A stretch of 64,000 bases of DNA from DATGMS01 sp040905145 (lineage in GTDB: Bacteria; Bacteroidota; Bacteroidia; Cytophagales; Cyclobacteriaceae): NCBI GenBank assembly GCA_040905145.1, contig JBBDSC010000165.1, positions 41,930-105,929 of the forward strand. Reading direction: 5' to 3'. Under the pieces are notes generated by a model. That model saw only the letters and a list, made by a program, of their open reading frames with translations. It had not been told where the DNA came from and did no database searches. The translations under genes were made by a program, and so were the position numbers. The stretch's first letter is position 1. Each line of letters begins with the position of its first letter. Positions 54,808-64,000 of the stretch are shown one piece after another.

Positions 54808-55827
54808 ATGCGAACATTTGTGAATAATTGTCATAAATATTTTCATATAGGTCCAGTGGAAGAGAAATGGGGCTTTTATGTAAATACGGCTGGTTACACA
54901 AAAATAAATCCAAATTCACATTATCCACTCAATAAAGAACACCCACAAAACCACTCATTCAATTGGGACAAAGGGCGTATCTTAAGCAGTTATTATTTGG
55001 TTTTTATCTGCAAAGGACAAGGGGTATTTGAATCGGCCTATACAGACCTAACCCAAATAAATGAAGGCACTTGCTTTTTTCTTTATCCAGGGGTATGGCA
55101 CAGGTATAAACCAAACTCAGGCACTGGGTGGGAAGAATACTGGATAGGCTTTAATGGGGCTTATCCTAATGATCTGATGCATAAAGGATTCTTTACTGCA
55201 GATGATCCTTGTATATATGTGGGGTTAAATAGTGATTTATTGAACCTTTTCCAAAAATTAATTGAAACTATACGCTTTTCTTCTTCTGGTTATAATCAGA
55301 TTATAGCCGGGATTGCTTTACAAATTTTGGGAGTAGTTAACTCTATCTCCATACATAAAGGCCAAGAAAATGATCCTATTGGGATATTAATTTCTAAGGC
55401 TAAATTCCTTTTACAGGAATCGCTTGATAAATCGGTTGATATGGAAATATTGGCAAAAAACCTACCGATGGGGTACTCTGCTTTTAGAAAAGCTTTTAAA
55501 GAAAAAGTAGGGGTTTCACCAAATCAATACCACTTGAATTTGCGGTTAAACAGGGCAAAAAACCTGCTTTCCACTACTACCTTAAGAATTAGTGAAGTAG
55601 CATATCTTTCCGGCTTTGATTCGTTATTTTATTTTTCCAAGTTATTTAAAAATAAAAATGGCCAATCCCCAAAATCCTACCGAAAAAGAAATATTTTATG
55701 TATTGCAGTATTGCTGACCTTTTTTATCACCACTTTCTATTTTCTTTTTCATCAATCCTTCCATATTTCCATTGAAGATAATATTCATTATGCCATTCGA
55801 ATCGGGCCCAACAATCCCATTGGATGA
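54808..55827 (+). CDS. AraC-family regulator with C-terminal membrane helix
   Basis: This protein is 339 residues. An N-terminal cupin sensing domain (about 40-125; INEGTCFFLYPGVWHRYKP) is followed by a C-terminal pair of helix-turn-helix motifs (about 200-294; MEILAKNLPMGYSAFRKAFKEKVG, ISEVAYLSGFDSLFYFSKLFKNKNG, QSPKSYRKR). The normal family end is near SYRKR, but here a hydrophobic helix follows (NILCIAVLLTFFITTFYFLF, about 295-314) and then 25 polar residues, so the regulator may be anchored in the inner membrane. Its last 40 bases overlap the GH106 gene on the opposite strand. It probably controls the neighbouring carbohydrate genes. Confidence 0.87.
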   Translation: MRTFVNNCHKYFHIGPVEEKWGFYVNTAGYTKINPNSHYPLNKEHPQNHSFNWDKGRILSSYYLVFICKGQGVFESAYTDLTQINEGTCFFLYPGVWHRYKPNSGTGWEEYWIGFNGAYPNDLMHKGFFTADDPCIYVGLNSDLLNLFQKLIETIRFSSSGYNQIIAGIALQILGVVNSISIHKGQENDPIGILISKAKFLLQESLDKSVDMEILAKNLPMGYSAFRKAFKEKVGVSPNQYHLNLRLNRAKNLLSTTTLRISEVAYLSGFDSLFYFSKLFKNKNGQSPKSYRKRNILCIAVLLTFFITTFYFLFHQSFHISIEDNIHYAIRIGPNNPIG

Positions 55828-58631
55828 ATGGATTGGTAACTTGTCCAATTCTGGGCTATTCCATTATCCTCTAATGATTTCATATGGTTACCCAATGTGG
55901 TGATCAACTTTATACGTATGGTGTTGCTACCCTTATTTACCCACTTAGAAATTTCGTGTACAGGACTGCCATACCATTGAACACCTATTTTTTGATCATT
56001 AATCTCTATTTCTGCCACGCCATGTGTTTCTCCCAGATGTAAATAGTTGATACTGCCTTGATTTGATGCCTCAAATGCATTTTCATAAATAATTGTTCCC
56101 CCAAATGTTTTTAGGTCTTCATTTTGGCCAAAATCAATAAGCTTATCTAAGCTCAGGGTAGAAGATTCCCCATTAACAGCATTTAACCAAATTTTCCAGG
56201 GGCCCTGGATTATTGTAGAAGAAGCCTTATTGAAATTCTGATCATTGAACGTTTCACCCTTTTCTTCTTTATCGAAAACAATCAATTTTGATTCAGATGG
56301 GCCAAGCCGAATCTGGAATTCATTATTTTCATCCTGTAAAGGATAAAGAAAGCGCCGGCCTGTATGAGCATCCCATAGCCATGCCTTTTTATTCTTTACC
56401 GCAAACTTGGTTTTAAGCAGATGCTCTTCTTTAGCATTATAATTACTAAAAAAGAAGATATCCAGGTCTTCATACTTATAATATATTTGATTAACAAAGC
56501 GATTGGGGTTATTTATTTCAACATATGGCTTAAGGTTAAACTGCTGTTGAATATTATGGTACCAACTGATAAAATCCTCGGTAGGAGGAGGGACGATTCC
56601 GGCATTTTCGACATTTGTATCTTTTAGAATGTTAATGGCAGCAAAATTATTTTCCTCGGAAAATTTTTGATTGGTGGGAGACATGCTGGGAGCACTTTCA
56701 ATACAAATCAATTTACCTCCAGAATCAGTAAATTTTTTAATTGCATTTGCGGTTTCAGGTAATATAGAATCCACTTTAATAAGAATAACGGCTTTATAAC
56801 TACGTGAGCCATATTTCAAACGTCCATCCTTAACTGAAGCCTGTTGTATTATATTTTCTGTAATATAGTCGCATCCACTACCATTTTGATGAATCGCTTC
56901 CCACACCTGATTGACGTATGTGGGATAAGCAAATACAGGAAAAGGATCACGCTGAAAGCCGAATTTCATCGACAGATCTGCAAGAGGAGGTAGAATGGCT
57001 ATATCAGCCTGCATTTCAGCCTGCTGAAAAATGGCGGAAAGCCTTGTTTTGTAATCTGACCAATTTTTAAAGTATGGCCACCAGGTATTCCTCTCATTAA
57101 AAAAAGTGCCATAACGCACCCATCCGGGAAAAGCTGCTTCTGGAGGACTATAATTAAATCCATGTAATACGGAATGAGTAACTCCTGATAGAATACTTTG
57201 GTCACCAGCTATCTTAATATCTTCTAAAGAGGCATTAAAAACCATGCCTGTATTTGTCATTTCCTCGCAGCTAATCAATTTCTTGCCTGCCAAATGTGCC
57301 CCAGAGGACACGTATTTATTGCTCATGGTATAAGCTCTTCCCCTGCGATAATCCTTATCGCTGAATTCGTAACCCGTACTGGGAGCCATCCAGGTTTCAC
57401 ATTCCGGTATATCAATCAACATGCTTGCCTCAACAGGGTTACAGGGCCGGCCATAGGCCTGCATTCGTGACGCTACCCCATTTTCTTTACACCAGTTTAC
57501 AAAAGTATCAATGAACCTTTCTTTAAATAGGTCCACCCGAACATCTTCAAAGTCATAACGTACGCGATCAATTTCTTGCTGCAAGGTAGGGCTGAAATTA
57601 GCCCCATAATCCTCATTTGCAGCATTACCCATCTCTCCAACCTTAAATAAAATAAATGGAAAATAAGGAGCCAGATCATAATTTTTTCTTTTTTTAAACT
57701 GCTCAAACATATCCTCACACCAGTTAGCGCCTTCTAGTTCCAAACTGTCTGTAAAAAAAGCACGAAAAGAATCCCCTAAGGGGCCAATATGAGACGTTAA
57801 TTTATTTGATATTTTATTTAAATATTTTTCAACTGCCGACTTGCTATAATGATTTAAAACAGGACCACCTCCTCCAGGGGCACCATTTATGACCGCCATA
57901 TGTCCGGTTAACTTTACAAGATAATACAAAACATACTCTCCAGAGGGAACCGATATTGAAATTTGATCCTGGCTTATCTGATCAGTCAAATCCAAACATT
58001 CATTTAAATCCTGTACCGCTTTTGGTACTAGATGAAGCATCACCAACTCCTTGAGTTTATCATCATGTTTTGAATGTAGATCAGGATTGACATCATCCAG
58101 AAGCTCCTTCTTATCTATATCAAAGGTTTTGCCTCCAATTAAGTTTTTGGTACCTAAAGCAATCATCTTTATCTGATCCTCCCTATTTAAAAAATCACCG
58201 CCAAAAGGCCAGCCCGTACCAACGATCATATCACATACAATACCTCTATCTTTTGCTCCCGTCAAAGCAACCTTTAACATTGCCAACCATTCATCACTTA
58301 ACCATTCGAGGGGTTTTATACCTAGGGCATCTGTTTTATCGGGAAGCCGAATGGGATTAATTTCCACACCCCCAATCCCCGCATCTTTCATCACATCCAA
58401 CTCGCGAAGGATTTCCTTTTCTTCCAAAAGATTCCCATTCCACCACCATCTTACATATGGTTTATAAATATTATCAGGATCTTCAAAAAACTGGTATAAT
58501 TCCTGATTTAAAGGGATTGTGTTTTTTCCGCTGTTACCTTGCATATCCGTTAATCCTTTTAGACTGAGGATAGGTAAACCGGCAGTGGTCAAGGAGCCTA
58601 ATTGAAGAAAACGCCTTCTATTAATTTTCAT
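55788..58631 (-). CDS. GH106-like glycoside hydrolase (alpha-L-rhamnosidase family)
   Basis: This large exported enzyme of 947 residues has a twin-arginine signal (NRRRFLQLGSLTTAGLP). The N-terminal catalytic part begins PYVRWWWNGNLLEEKEILRELDVMKDAGIGGVEINPI, a block I associate with GH106 alpha-L-rhamnosidases. It continues through DSLELEGANWCEDM, CKENGVASRMQAYGRPC and ISCEEMTNTGMV, and a beta-sandwich sugar-binding domain closes the C-terminus (about 800-947). It is probably periplasmic or surface-exposed. The start is 56 bases after the susD stop, so it is likely the third gene of the susC operon. Exact linkage specificity cannot be read. Confidence 0.85.
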   Translation of the reverse strand: MKINRRRFLQLGSLTTAGLPILSLKGLTDMQGNSGKNTIPLNQELYQFFEDPDNIYKPYVRWWWNGNLLEEKEILRELDVMKDAGIGGVEINPIRLPDKTDALGIKPLEWLSDEWLAMLKVALTGAKDRGIVCDMIVGTGWPFGGDFLNREDQIKMIALGTKNLIGGKTFDIDKKELLDDVNPDLHSKHDDKLKELVMLHLVPKAVQDLNECLDLTDQISQDQISISVPSGEYVLYYLVKLTGHMAVINGAPGGGGPVLNHYSKSAVEKYLNKISNKLTSHIGPLGDSFRAFFTDSLELEGANWCEDMFEQFKKRKNYDLAPYFPFILFKVGEMGNAANEDYGANFSPTLQQEIDRVRYDFEDVRVDLFKERFIDTFVNWCKENGVASRMQAYGRPCNPVEASMLIDIPECETWMAPSTGYEFSDKDYRRGRAYTMSNKYVSSGAHLAGKKLISCEEMTNTGMVFNASLEDIKIAGDQSILSGVTHSVLHGFNYSPPEAAFPGWVRYGTFFNERNTWWPYFKNWSDYKTRLSAIFQQAEMQADIAILPPLADLSMKFGFQRDPFPVFAYPTYVNQVWEAIHQNGSGCDYITENIIQQASVKDGRLKYGSRSYKAVILIKVDSILPETANAIKKFTDSGGKLICIESAPSMSPTNQKFSEENNFAAINILKDTNVENAGIVPPPTEDFISWYHNIQQQFNLKPYVEINNPNRFVNQIYYKYEDLDIFFFSNYNAKEEHLLKTKFAVKNKKAWLWDAHTGRRFLYPLQDENNEFQIRLGPSESKLIVFDKEEKGETFNDQNFNKASSTIIQGPWKIWLNAVNGESSTLSLDKLIDFGQNEDLKTFGGTIIYENAFEASNQGSINYLHLGETHGVAEIEINDQKIGVQWYGSPVHEISKWVNKGSNTIRIKLITTLGNHMKSLEDNGIAQNWTSYQSIHPMGLLGPIRMA

Positions 58632-58687
58632 AGTCTTAGAAATTAATTAGTTTAATATGAAATTCATATTTTGAGGACGTCATTAGC

Positions 58688-60235
58688 TCAATAGCCAGGA
58701 TTCTGAGTTAAATTATTATTTATTTGCATCTCTCTGAAAGGGATCGCATAGATTAGTCTATCCGTAGTTACATTAAATGAACTTGGCAATAACCATCCGT
58801 AAAGCTCTTTCATTCGTTCACCCTTTGCTGTCAATACTTCTACTGCATTTCCGTTACGGATAAGATCAGTCCAACGATGATTTTCAAAGGCCAGTTCATG
58901 ACGCATTTCATTGGCTACATTTCCTTCGGTGGCCTGTGACAGATCTGGAAGTCCCGCTCTATTTCTCACTTGATTTAAATAGGGAAGTGCTTCACCGTTT
59001 TTATTTTGTTTGACAAGACATTCGGCTAATAATAACAATGCACCAGAATAGCGATAAACGGGCCAGTTATCATCCGTATTCCACTCTACTTGATAAGGAG
59101 GATGCAAATATTTTTTTATAAAATAATAGTATGTTTTGCCGGGTGTAGGTGTATATCCAACAGGACTCTTTACATCAGTAGTAGTAAATTCTTCTCCAAC
59201 TTGCGTTCCCTCAGCAACAGCAATAGATGCGGGCAGTCTCAGATCTCCATCTTCATAGGAATCAACCATTTCCTGAGTTGGAACATTCCATCCACCACTC
59301 GAAAGACCACCTCTTAAATTAGGTCCACGTATTCCTAAAATTGCTTCCGTGTTCGTAGTTTTAGGAATAAATCTCCAAATAAAGCTACTTTGTTGACCGT
59401 CATTTCCTTCTTTATATTGAACCTCAAATATGGATTCCTCATTATTCTTATTTGTAGGTTCAAAAACATTCGCATAATTAGGCAGAAGGGAGTAATTCAT
59501 GTTAGTAATATCAAGTAATTCGGCCTCAGCCTTTTCATACTCCCTATCTGGCTTTGACATATAAGCATAAGCTAATAACATTTTTGCAGCCCCTCTGGTA
59601 GCCCTTCCTGATTGAGGGAAAGTTGTAGCTACAGACAGTAAAGGAACAGCATTTGTCAAATCAGAAATTATCTGATTATAAACCTCCTCTACTGAATTCC
59701 TTGGCAGGAAAGCCTCACTTTCCGAAGTTACTTCCTCCAGGTGCAAGGGGACTCCCCCATAATGTTGTACTAAATCGTAATAATAAAAAGCTCTAAGGAA
59801 TAAAGATTCTCCTAAAATAGCGTTTCTGGATTCCTCCGGCATATCAACATTATCGATTCGGGATAGGATAGTATTTACCTTGGCAATTCCTGAATAACTA
59901 TTCCCATACCTGTTGCCCGGATTGTTGGGTTCTTGGCTCGAAATCTCATCATCGGTAAATACAGCCATTGCTTCAGCACTTCTGGCAGTACCCCTATCTG
60001 CTTGGTAAATGGTAAAGAAAGTATTATCGGAACGCATCTCATCCATATAAATACCCATAAAAGCTATACCTCTTAAATTTTCATAGGCTGAAACCAGCGC
60101 TTGATTGAAATGAGTTTCATTTTTATAGAAGGAAGCGGAACTCAGAGAGGTTTCCGGAACCAAATCTAAATAATCTTGATTACAGGAGCTTAATCCCATT
60201 ATCACTACTATTATATATAACAGTTTATTTTTCAT
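58688..60235 (-). CDS. susD: SusD/RagB-family glycan-binding lipoprotein
   Basis: This surface lipoprotein of 515 residues captures oligosaccharides and forms the lid of the SusC transporter. The lipobox is MGLSSC (Cys18). The N-terminal YLDLVPETSLSSASFYKNETHFNQALVSAYENLRGI and RAFYYYDLVQHYGGVPLHLEEV are family hallmarks, and the protein ends with a typical helical region (FENHRWTDLIRNG) and the final NNNLTQNPGY. It lies 39 bases after susC. The symbol marks the family; I do not claim starch as the substrate. Confidence 0.95.
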   Translation of the reverse strand: MKNKLLYIIVVIMGLSSCNQDYLDLVPETSLSSASFYKNETHFNQALVSAYENLRGIAFMGIYMDEMRSDNTFFTIYQADRGTARSAEAMAVFTDDEISSQEPNNPGNRYGNSYSGIAKVNTILSRIDNVDMPEESRNAILGESLFLRAFYYYDLVQHYGGVPLHLEEVTSESEAFLPRNSVEEVYNQIISDLTNAVPLLSVATTFPQSGRATRGAAKMLLAYAYMSKPDREYEKAEAELLDITNMNYSLLPNYANVFEPTNKNNEESIFEVQYKEGNDGQQSSFIWRFIPKTTNTEAILGIRGPNLRGGLSSGGWNVPTQEMVDSYEDGDLRLPASIAVAEGTQVGEEFTTTDVKSPVGYTPTPGKTYYYFIKKYLHPPYQVEWNTDDNWPVYRYSGALLLLAECLVKQNKNGEALPYLNQVRNRAGLPDLSQATEGNVANEMRHELAFENHRWTDLIRNGNAVEVLTAKGERMKELYGWLLPSSFNVTTDRLIYAIPFREMQINNNLTQNPGY

Positions 60236-60274
60236 GTCTTTAACTTTTAATTATACAAATTTTGTAATTAATTT

Positions 60275-63200
60275 CTAAAAACTGACATTTATCCCAAAAG
60301 CCAAAGTAAATGGAATGGGATAGGAAGTAAAATCACGACCCTGAGATAAACCGTTTAATCCATTCATACTTACTTCTGGATTCATTCCAGGGTAATTAGT
60401 TAGAATAAAAGCATTCTGGGCGGTAACATATGCTCTCGCATTTTTTATAAATGGATTTTGTGTTAAGGGTATATTATACCCTAACACTATATTTTTTACT
60501 GCAAGATATGATCCGTCAAAGACTTGCCTGCTTGTAAAATTACGGAAGTCTTCAGTTGTACCGCTTCTGGTTCTTGGAATATCTCCTTTCCCTGGATTTT
60601 CTAATGACCGCCATCTTTCCGCTACTACTTTTCTCACGTTGAACACACCATCAAGATTTTCTGTGGACTGATAAGAATCATCTGCAATGTCATTTCCAAC
60701 TGATCCTGCCAAAACAATACTAAAATCAAAGTTTTTATAATTAAAACTATTAGTCATACCGTAATAAAAGTCAGGGTTGGGATTCCCTATGAACGTTCTA
60801 TCATTTACATCAATAATTCCATCCGGTACTCCATCTGGGCCGCTAATATCTTTAAATCTTGCTGTCCCAACCATAGAAGCGGAACCATGAGGCTGTGTAG
60901 CAAACTCTTCTTCAGTCATATAGACCCCATCATTTATATATCCATAAAATTGACCTATTGGATGACCTACGGCGGTTCTGTTGTCGTCCCAATACAGGCC
61001 ATATCCACCTATTGGTGTGTTATTTGTTCCGAGCTTTTTAACAAGACTGCGAGCGAATGACATATTAAAGTTAGTATTCCACTTCAACTCCCCAGATAAG
61101 TTTTCGGAATCTATGGAAAATTCGTGTCCCCAAAAATCAAATCGACCAATATTTGAAGTAATACTGCTAAATCCTGATTGAACAGGTACATCAATACCAT
61201 ATAATAATCCGTCAGTTATTTTGTAATAATAATCATAAGTAAAAAAGAGTTTGCCATTAAATAGTCTCAGGTCTAAACCAACATCATAACCAGTGGTGGT
61301 TTCCCATGTTAAGTCCGCATTCCCAATTCCATTTAGTGATTTACCTGCAGTTACTTGATTGTCAAACACATAGTTATTGGTGTTAACAGCAGCTAAATAG
61401 GTGTAATTTCCTATATTATTATTCCCAACCTTTCCATAACTCGCTCTTAATTTTAGAAAATTGACCTTACCCATATTTTTCATGAAGTTTTCATCAGAAA
61501 CAACCCATCCTATTGAAACAGCGGGGAAATTCCCCCATTTAGTATTGGTTCCAAATTTTGACGATCCATCTCTCCTAAAAGCCATAGAAATTAGATACTT
61601 ACTTTCGAAGTTATAATTTAGCCGCCCGATATAAGATAATAGTGACCATTCGCTGGCTCCTACATTTCCAATTCTTGTTGTTGCGGCATTTATCCACTCA
61701 ATTTCATCATCGGGAAATTCGGTTCCGTTTATATTACTGTTTTCAGTAGAAAACTTTTGAGCAGTGTATCCTACAAAAGCCTCAAAATCATGCTTTTCAT
61801 TGATCATCTTTTGATAGGTCAATGTATTTTCTGCCAACCATGATAGATATTGGCTTGTTCCGTAGCTACCGGTTGCTGGCTGTGGTGGGGCTCCACCAAG
61901 ACCTCCCTGTGCTGTTGAAGGAACAAATGATCGATTAATGGTATTATCGGTATTAACATTCATGCTGATCTTATATTGCAGGCCCTCAATAATTTCATAG
62001 TCAGCAAAAGCATTGGCTAATAGTGTCGTACTTTTTGATGGACTCTTTCTTTGTGTTGCTACCAGGTAATAATTAGGGTTTGGAAACATTCCTGGCTGTG
62101 AGAAAGAAATAGGATAGGTACCATCAGGATTTTTGTAATTAAGTGTGGGATCCATTAAATATGCATTCTGGATGATGTTTCGGCCATTATCTAAACCAGG
62201 GATAATCTGGCTACTTCTATAAGTAGCAGCCAGATTTAACCCAATAGTTAATTTATCGGATACAGTGTAAATATTATTGGTTCTTCCTGTAAATCTTTTG
62301 GCGAATGAATTTAATATGACACCATCCTGACTATTGTAGTTAAGATTTACCACAGATTTTAAATCGTTTACTCCGGAAGAAAGCGATAAATTGTAATCCT
62401 GAGTAACTGCATCTCTTAATAAAATATCAAACCAATTTGTACCATCATTTGGAGCATATTGTTCTGGATTTTGGTATACTTCAGGAACTCCGCCGGTATA
62501 ACCTTCATACCTGGCTTGATCTTCATAATACTCCTTTTTATATTGAGCAAATTCAGGGGCATTCATTAAATCGGGTTTCCCTCTATCCGGGACAGACTGA
62601 AATCCAACGAAAGAGCTGAATTCAATATTCTTTTGTCCAGCTTTAGCTTGTTTGGTTGTAACCAGTATAACACCGTTTGCGGCACGGGATCCATATAGAG
62701 AGGAAGCGGACGCATCTTTTAAAACTGTGATGGATTCTATTTCATTGGGGCTTATTGTTTGAAGTCCACTTTCAGTTGGGAATCCATCAATAACTATTAA
62801 AGGATTATTCCCTGCATTTATTGATGCGGCCCCGCGAATTCGAAAAGACATATCAGATCCAGGTCGGCCGGTATTTTGGTTTATCTGAACACCTGCAAGC
62901 TTTCCTTGCATCTTTTGACCAATGTTGCTAACCGGCATATCCTTAACATCATCTGCATTGAGTTGCTGGATTGAGCCAGTGATTTCCCGTTCCCTTTGAG
63001 TCCCATAACTAACCACTACCGCTTCCTCCAGTGACCGCATGTCGGTAACTAGTTGAATATCGATTACTGACCTGCCATTTACATTAACTTCCTGCGTGGA
63101 AGTGCCGACAAAAGAGAATACCAAAATACTATTTTCATTAGGGACAGCAATTGAGTAATTACCCTCCAGGTCAGTTACTGTACCAGTGGAAGTGCCTTTT

Positions 63201-63346
63201 AACAATATGCTTACCCCTGGTAATACTTCGTTTGTTTCCCCGGAGGTAACTGTACCTGTTATCGTTGATTGTGCAAAGGCATTGATTTGGGTTATAAAAA
63301 GAAACGCCAATAACAGCCCTTTGTGCTTAATATATAAATTTTTCAT
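60275..63346 (-). CDS. susC: SusC/RagA-family TonB-dependent transporter
   Basis: This outer-membrane transporter of 1023 residues imports oligosaccharides, energised by TonB. A signal peptide ends near NAFAQ, then comes a carboxypeptidase-regulatory-like domain (about 28-110; ITGTVTSGETNEVLPGVSILLKG), the TonB-box and plug (about 115-235; VVVSYGTQREREITGSIQQL, IRIRG-type block FRIRGAASINAGNNPLIVIDGFP, LKDASASSLYGSRAANGVILVTTK) and a 22-strand barrel ending LAFGINVSF. It is the first gene of the susC-susD-GH106 operon. The symbol marks the family only. Confidence 0.96.
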   Translation of the reverse strand: MKNLYIKHKGLLLAFLFITQINAFAQSTITGTVTSGETNEVLPGVSILLKGTSTGTVTDLEGNYSIAVPNENSILVFSFVGTSTQEVNVNGRSVIDIQLVTDMRSLEEAVVVSYGTQREREITGSIQQLNADDVKDMPVSNIGQKMQGKLAGVQINQNTGRPGSDMSFRIRGAASINAGNNPLIVIDGFPTESGLQTISPNEIESITVLKDASASSLYGSRAANGVILVTTKQAKAGQKNIEFSSFVGFQSVPDRGKPDLMNAPEFAQYKKEYYEDQARYEGYTGGVPEVYQNPEQYAPNDGTNWFDILLRDAVTQDYNLSLSSGVNDLKSVVNLNYNSQDGVILNSFAKRFTGRTNNIYTVSDKLTIGLNLAATYRSSQIIPGLDNGRNIIQNAYLMDPTLNYKNPDGTYPISFSQPGMFPNPNYYLVATQRKSPSKSTTLLANAFADYEIIEGLQYKISMNVNTDNTINRSFVPSTAQGGLGGAPPQPATGSYGTSQYLSWLAENTLTYQKMINEKHDFEAFVGYTAQKFSTENSNINGTEFPDDEIEWINAATTRIGNVGASEWSLLSYIGRLNYNFESKYLISMAFRRDGSSKFGTNTKWGNFPAVSIGWVVSDENFMKNMGKVNFLKLRASYGKVGNNNIGNYTYLAAVNTNNYVFDNQVTAGKSLNGIGNADLTWETTTGYDVGLDLRLFNGKLFFTYDYYYKITDGLLYGIDVPVQSGFSSITSNIGRFDFWGHEFSIDSENLSGELKWNTNFNMSFARSLVKKLGTNNTPIGGYGLYWDDNRTAVGHPIGQFYGYINDGVYMTEEEFATQPHGSASMVGTARFKDISGPDGVPDGIIDVNDRTFIGNPNPDFYYGMTNSFNYKNFDFSIVLAGSVGNDIADDSYQSTENLDGVFNVRKVVAERWRSLENPGKGDIPRTRSGTTEDFRNFTSRQVFDGSYLAVKNIVLGYNIPLTQNPFIKNARAYVTAQNAFILTNYPGMNPEVSMNGLNGLSQGRDFTSYPIPFTLAFGINVSF

Positions 63347-64000
63347 AAATGGAAGGTTTGATTTTCTAATTAGCGACTATGCTTTTTAATATTATTTTTT
63401 TTAGTTTCATTTTCCACTGACATTATTATTTACTTTGTTGAAGGATTTCCAGCAGATGTAAAGGGATTTTTCCAATATTAAATAAAGAATTCTTGAACGC
63501 AAATAAATAGCCCTGTTTAAATAGGTAATTATCATTCAAACTAATACAGTATGAAGTTAATATTTTTCTGAAATATATAATGGCTATTTAAAAAATATAA
63601 TTATTCTAAATCTATTTAAATGACACAATTTAAAAAATAGACAAAATAAATTTTTTTTGTACTTATTGACATTTCCGGCTCTGTCTCTAATTAAGGAAAG
63701 CTTGTTAATTTGATTTAAATGCTTTGAAATAAGAAAAAATGGTTTTCACAGCTCAATGCAGAGCTTTTGCTATCGGAATCATTGGGCCAGGATCCTTTCA
63801 AATTTTGTGGTCTAGTTGTTTTCCACATCATTTTTGCCAAAAGGAAGTGCCTATGTGTAAATGCATTAGAATCCTGCCGAAGAAGATAATTATACCAGAA
63901 GCATGGGTAGCAAGAGGTTTATTGGATTATTATCTTTTATCAGGACAGTATATCATGTACCACTTTGCCATGGACATCGGTGAGCCGGAAATCCCTGCCC
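63347..64000. other. Upstream region of susC to the window edge
   Basis: The first 350 bases upstream of susC are very AT-rich and must hold its promoter, but no exact TAnnTTTG element is visible. Near the right edge two frames run off the window: a plus frame from ATG 63739 (87 codons, ending IGEPEIPA) and a minus frame of 19 codons (FRLTDVHGKVVHDILS, stop at 63940-63942). The minus one looks more protein-like and might be the 3' end of a gene, but neither is long enough to name. Confidence 0.35.

Overview
This window comes from a gliding-type member of the Bacteroidota, most likely Cytophagales and perhaps Cyclobacteriaceae. The family-level guess is inference. The evidence is type IX secretion genes (sprA, porU, porV), the gliding ABC transporter gldA-gldF-gldG, a SusC/SusD pair, Bacteroidota promoter elements of the TAnnTTTG type, and the FtsZ tail and MraY insertion typical of the phylum. 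I see no rRNA, tRNA, CRISPR array, intact insertion sequence or prophage.

Left part (1-19651): the 3' three-quarters of sprA is followed by gcvH, a VanZ-like gene and tonB, ending at a bidirectional terminator shared with yicC. A large outer-membrane protein (degenerate protease domain, beta-propeller, Omp85-like barrel) and an FAD oxidoreductase lie on the minus strand. A tightly overlapping plus-strand operon follows: MBL hydrolase, pssA, porU, porV and an M16-like protein that has lost its zinc motif.

Surface polysaccharide region (19648-27971): a family 2 glycosyltransferase, rmlA, a CapD/WbpM-type nucleotide-sugar dehydratase and a Wzi-like capsule protein, with a small predicted barrel protein and an M23 lipoprotein peptidase. 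The wzi promoter region carries three copies of an 11-12 base motif.

Housekeeping and motility (28042-35228): a DJ-1/PfpI protein, dnaN, gldA-gldF-gldG, purine nucleoside phosphorylase and an FMN reductase.

Division and cell wall cluster (35231-50541, all minus strand): mraZ-rsmH-ftsL-ftsI-murE-mraY-murD-ftsW-murG-murC-ftsQ-ftsA-ftsZ, almost without gaps; murF and ddl are absent. Four GTGG-type repeats at exact 10-base spacing upstream of mraZ look like a MraZ operator. A polyprenyl diphosphate synthase, which could supply the lipid carrier, lies just upstream.

Right part (52002-64000): a carbohydrate-utilisation locus. It holds a susC-susD-GH106 operon, an AraC regulator with an unusual C-terminal membrane helix, and a DUF5060/DUF4038 (GH140-like) glycosidase. 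The glycosidase gene is visibly richer in G+C than its neighbours and lies beside a broken SnoaL-like gene, which suggests transfer. The pairing of GH106 with a GH140-like enzyme makes a rhamnose- and perhaps apiose-containing plant or algal polysaccharide a plausible but untested substrate. I found no clearly new multi-gene system; the best leads are listed in the findings.
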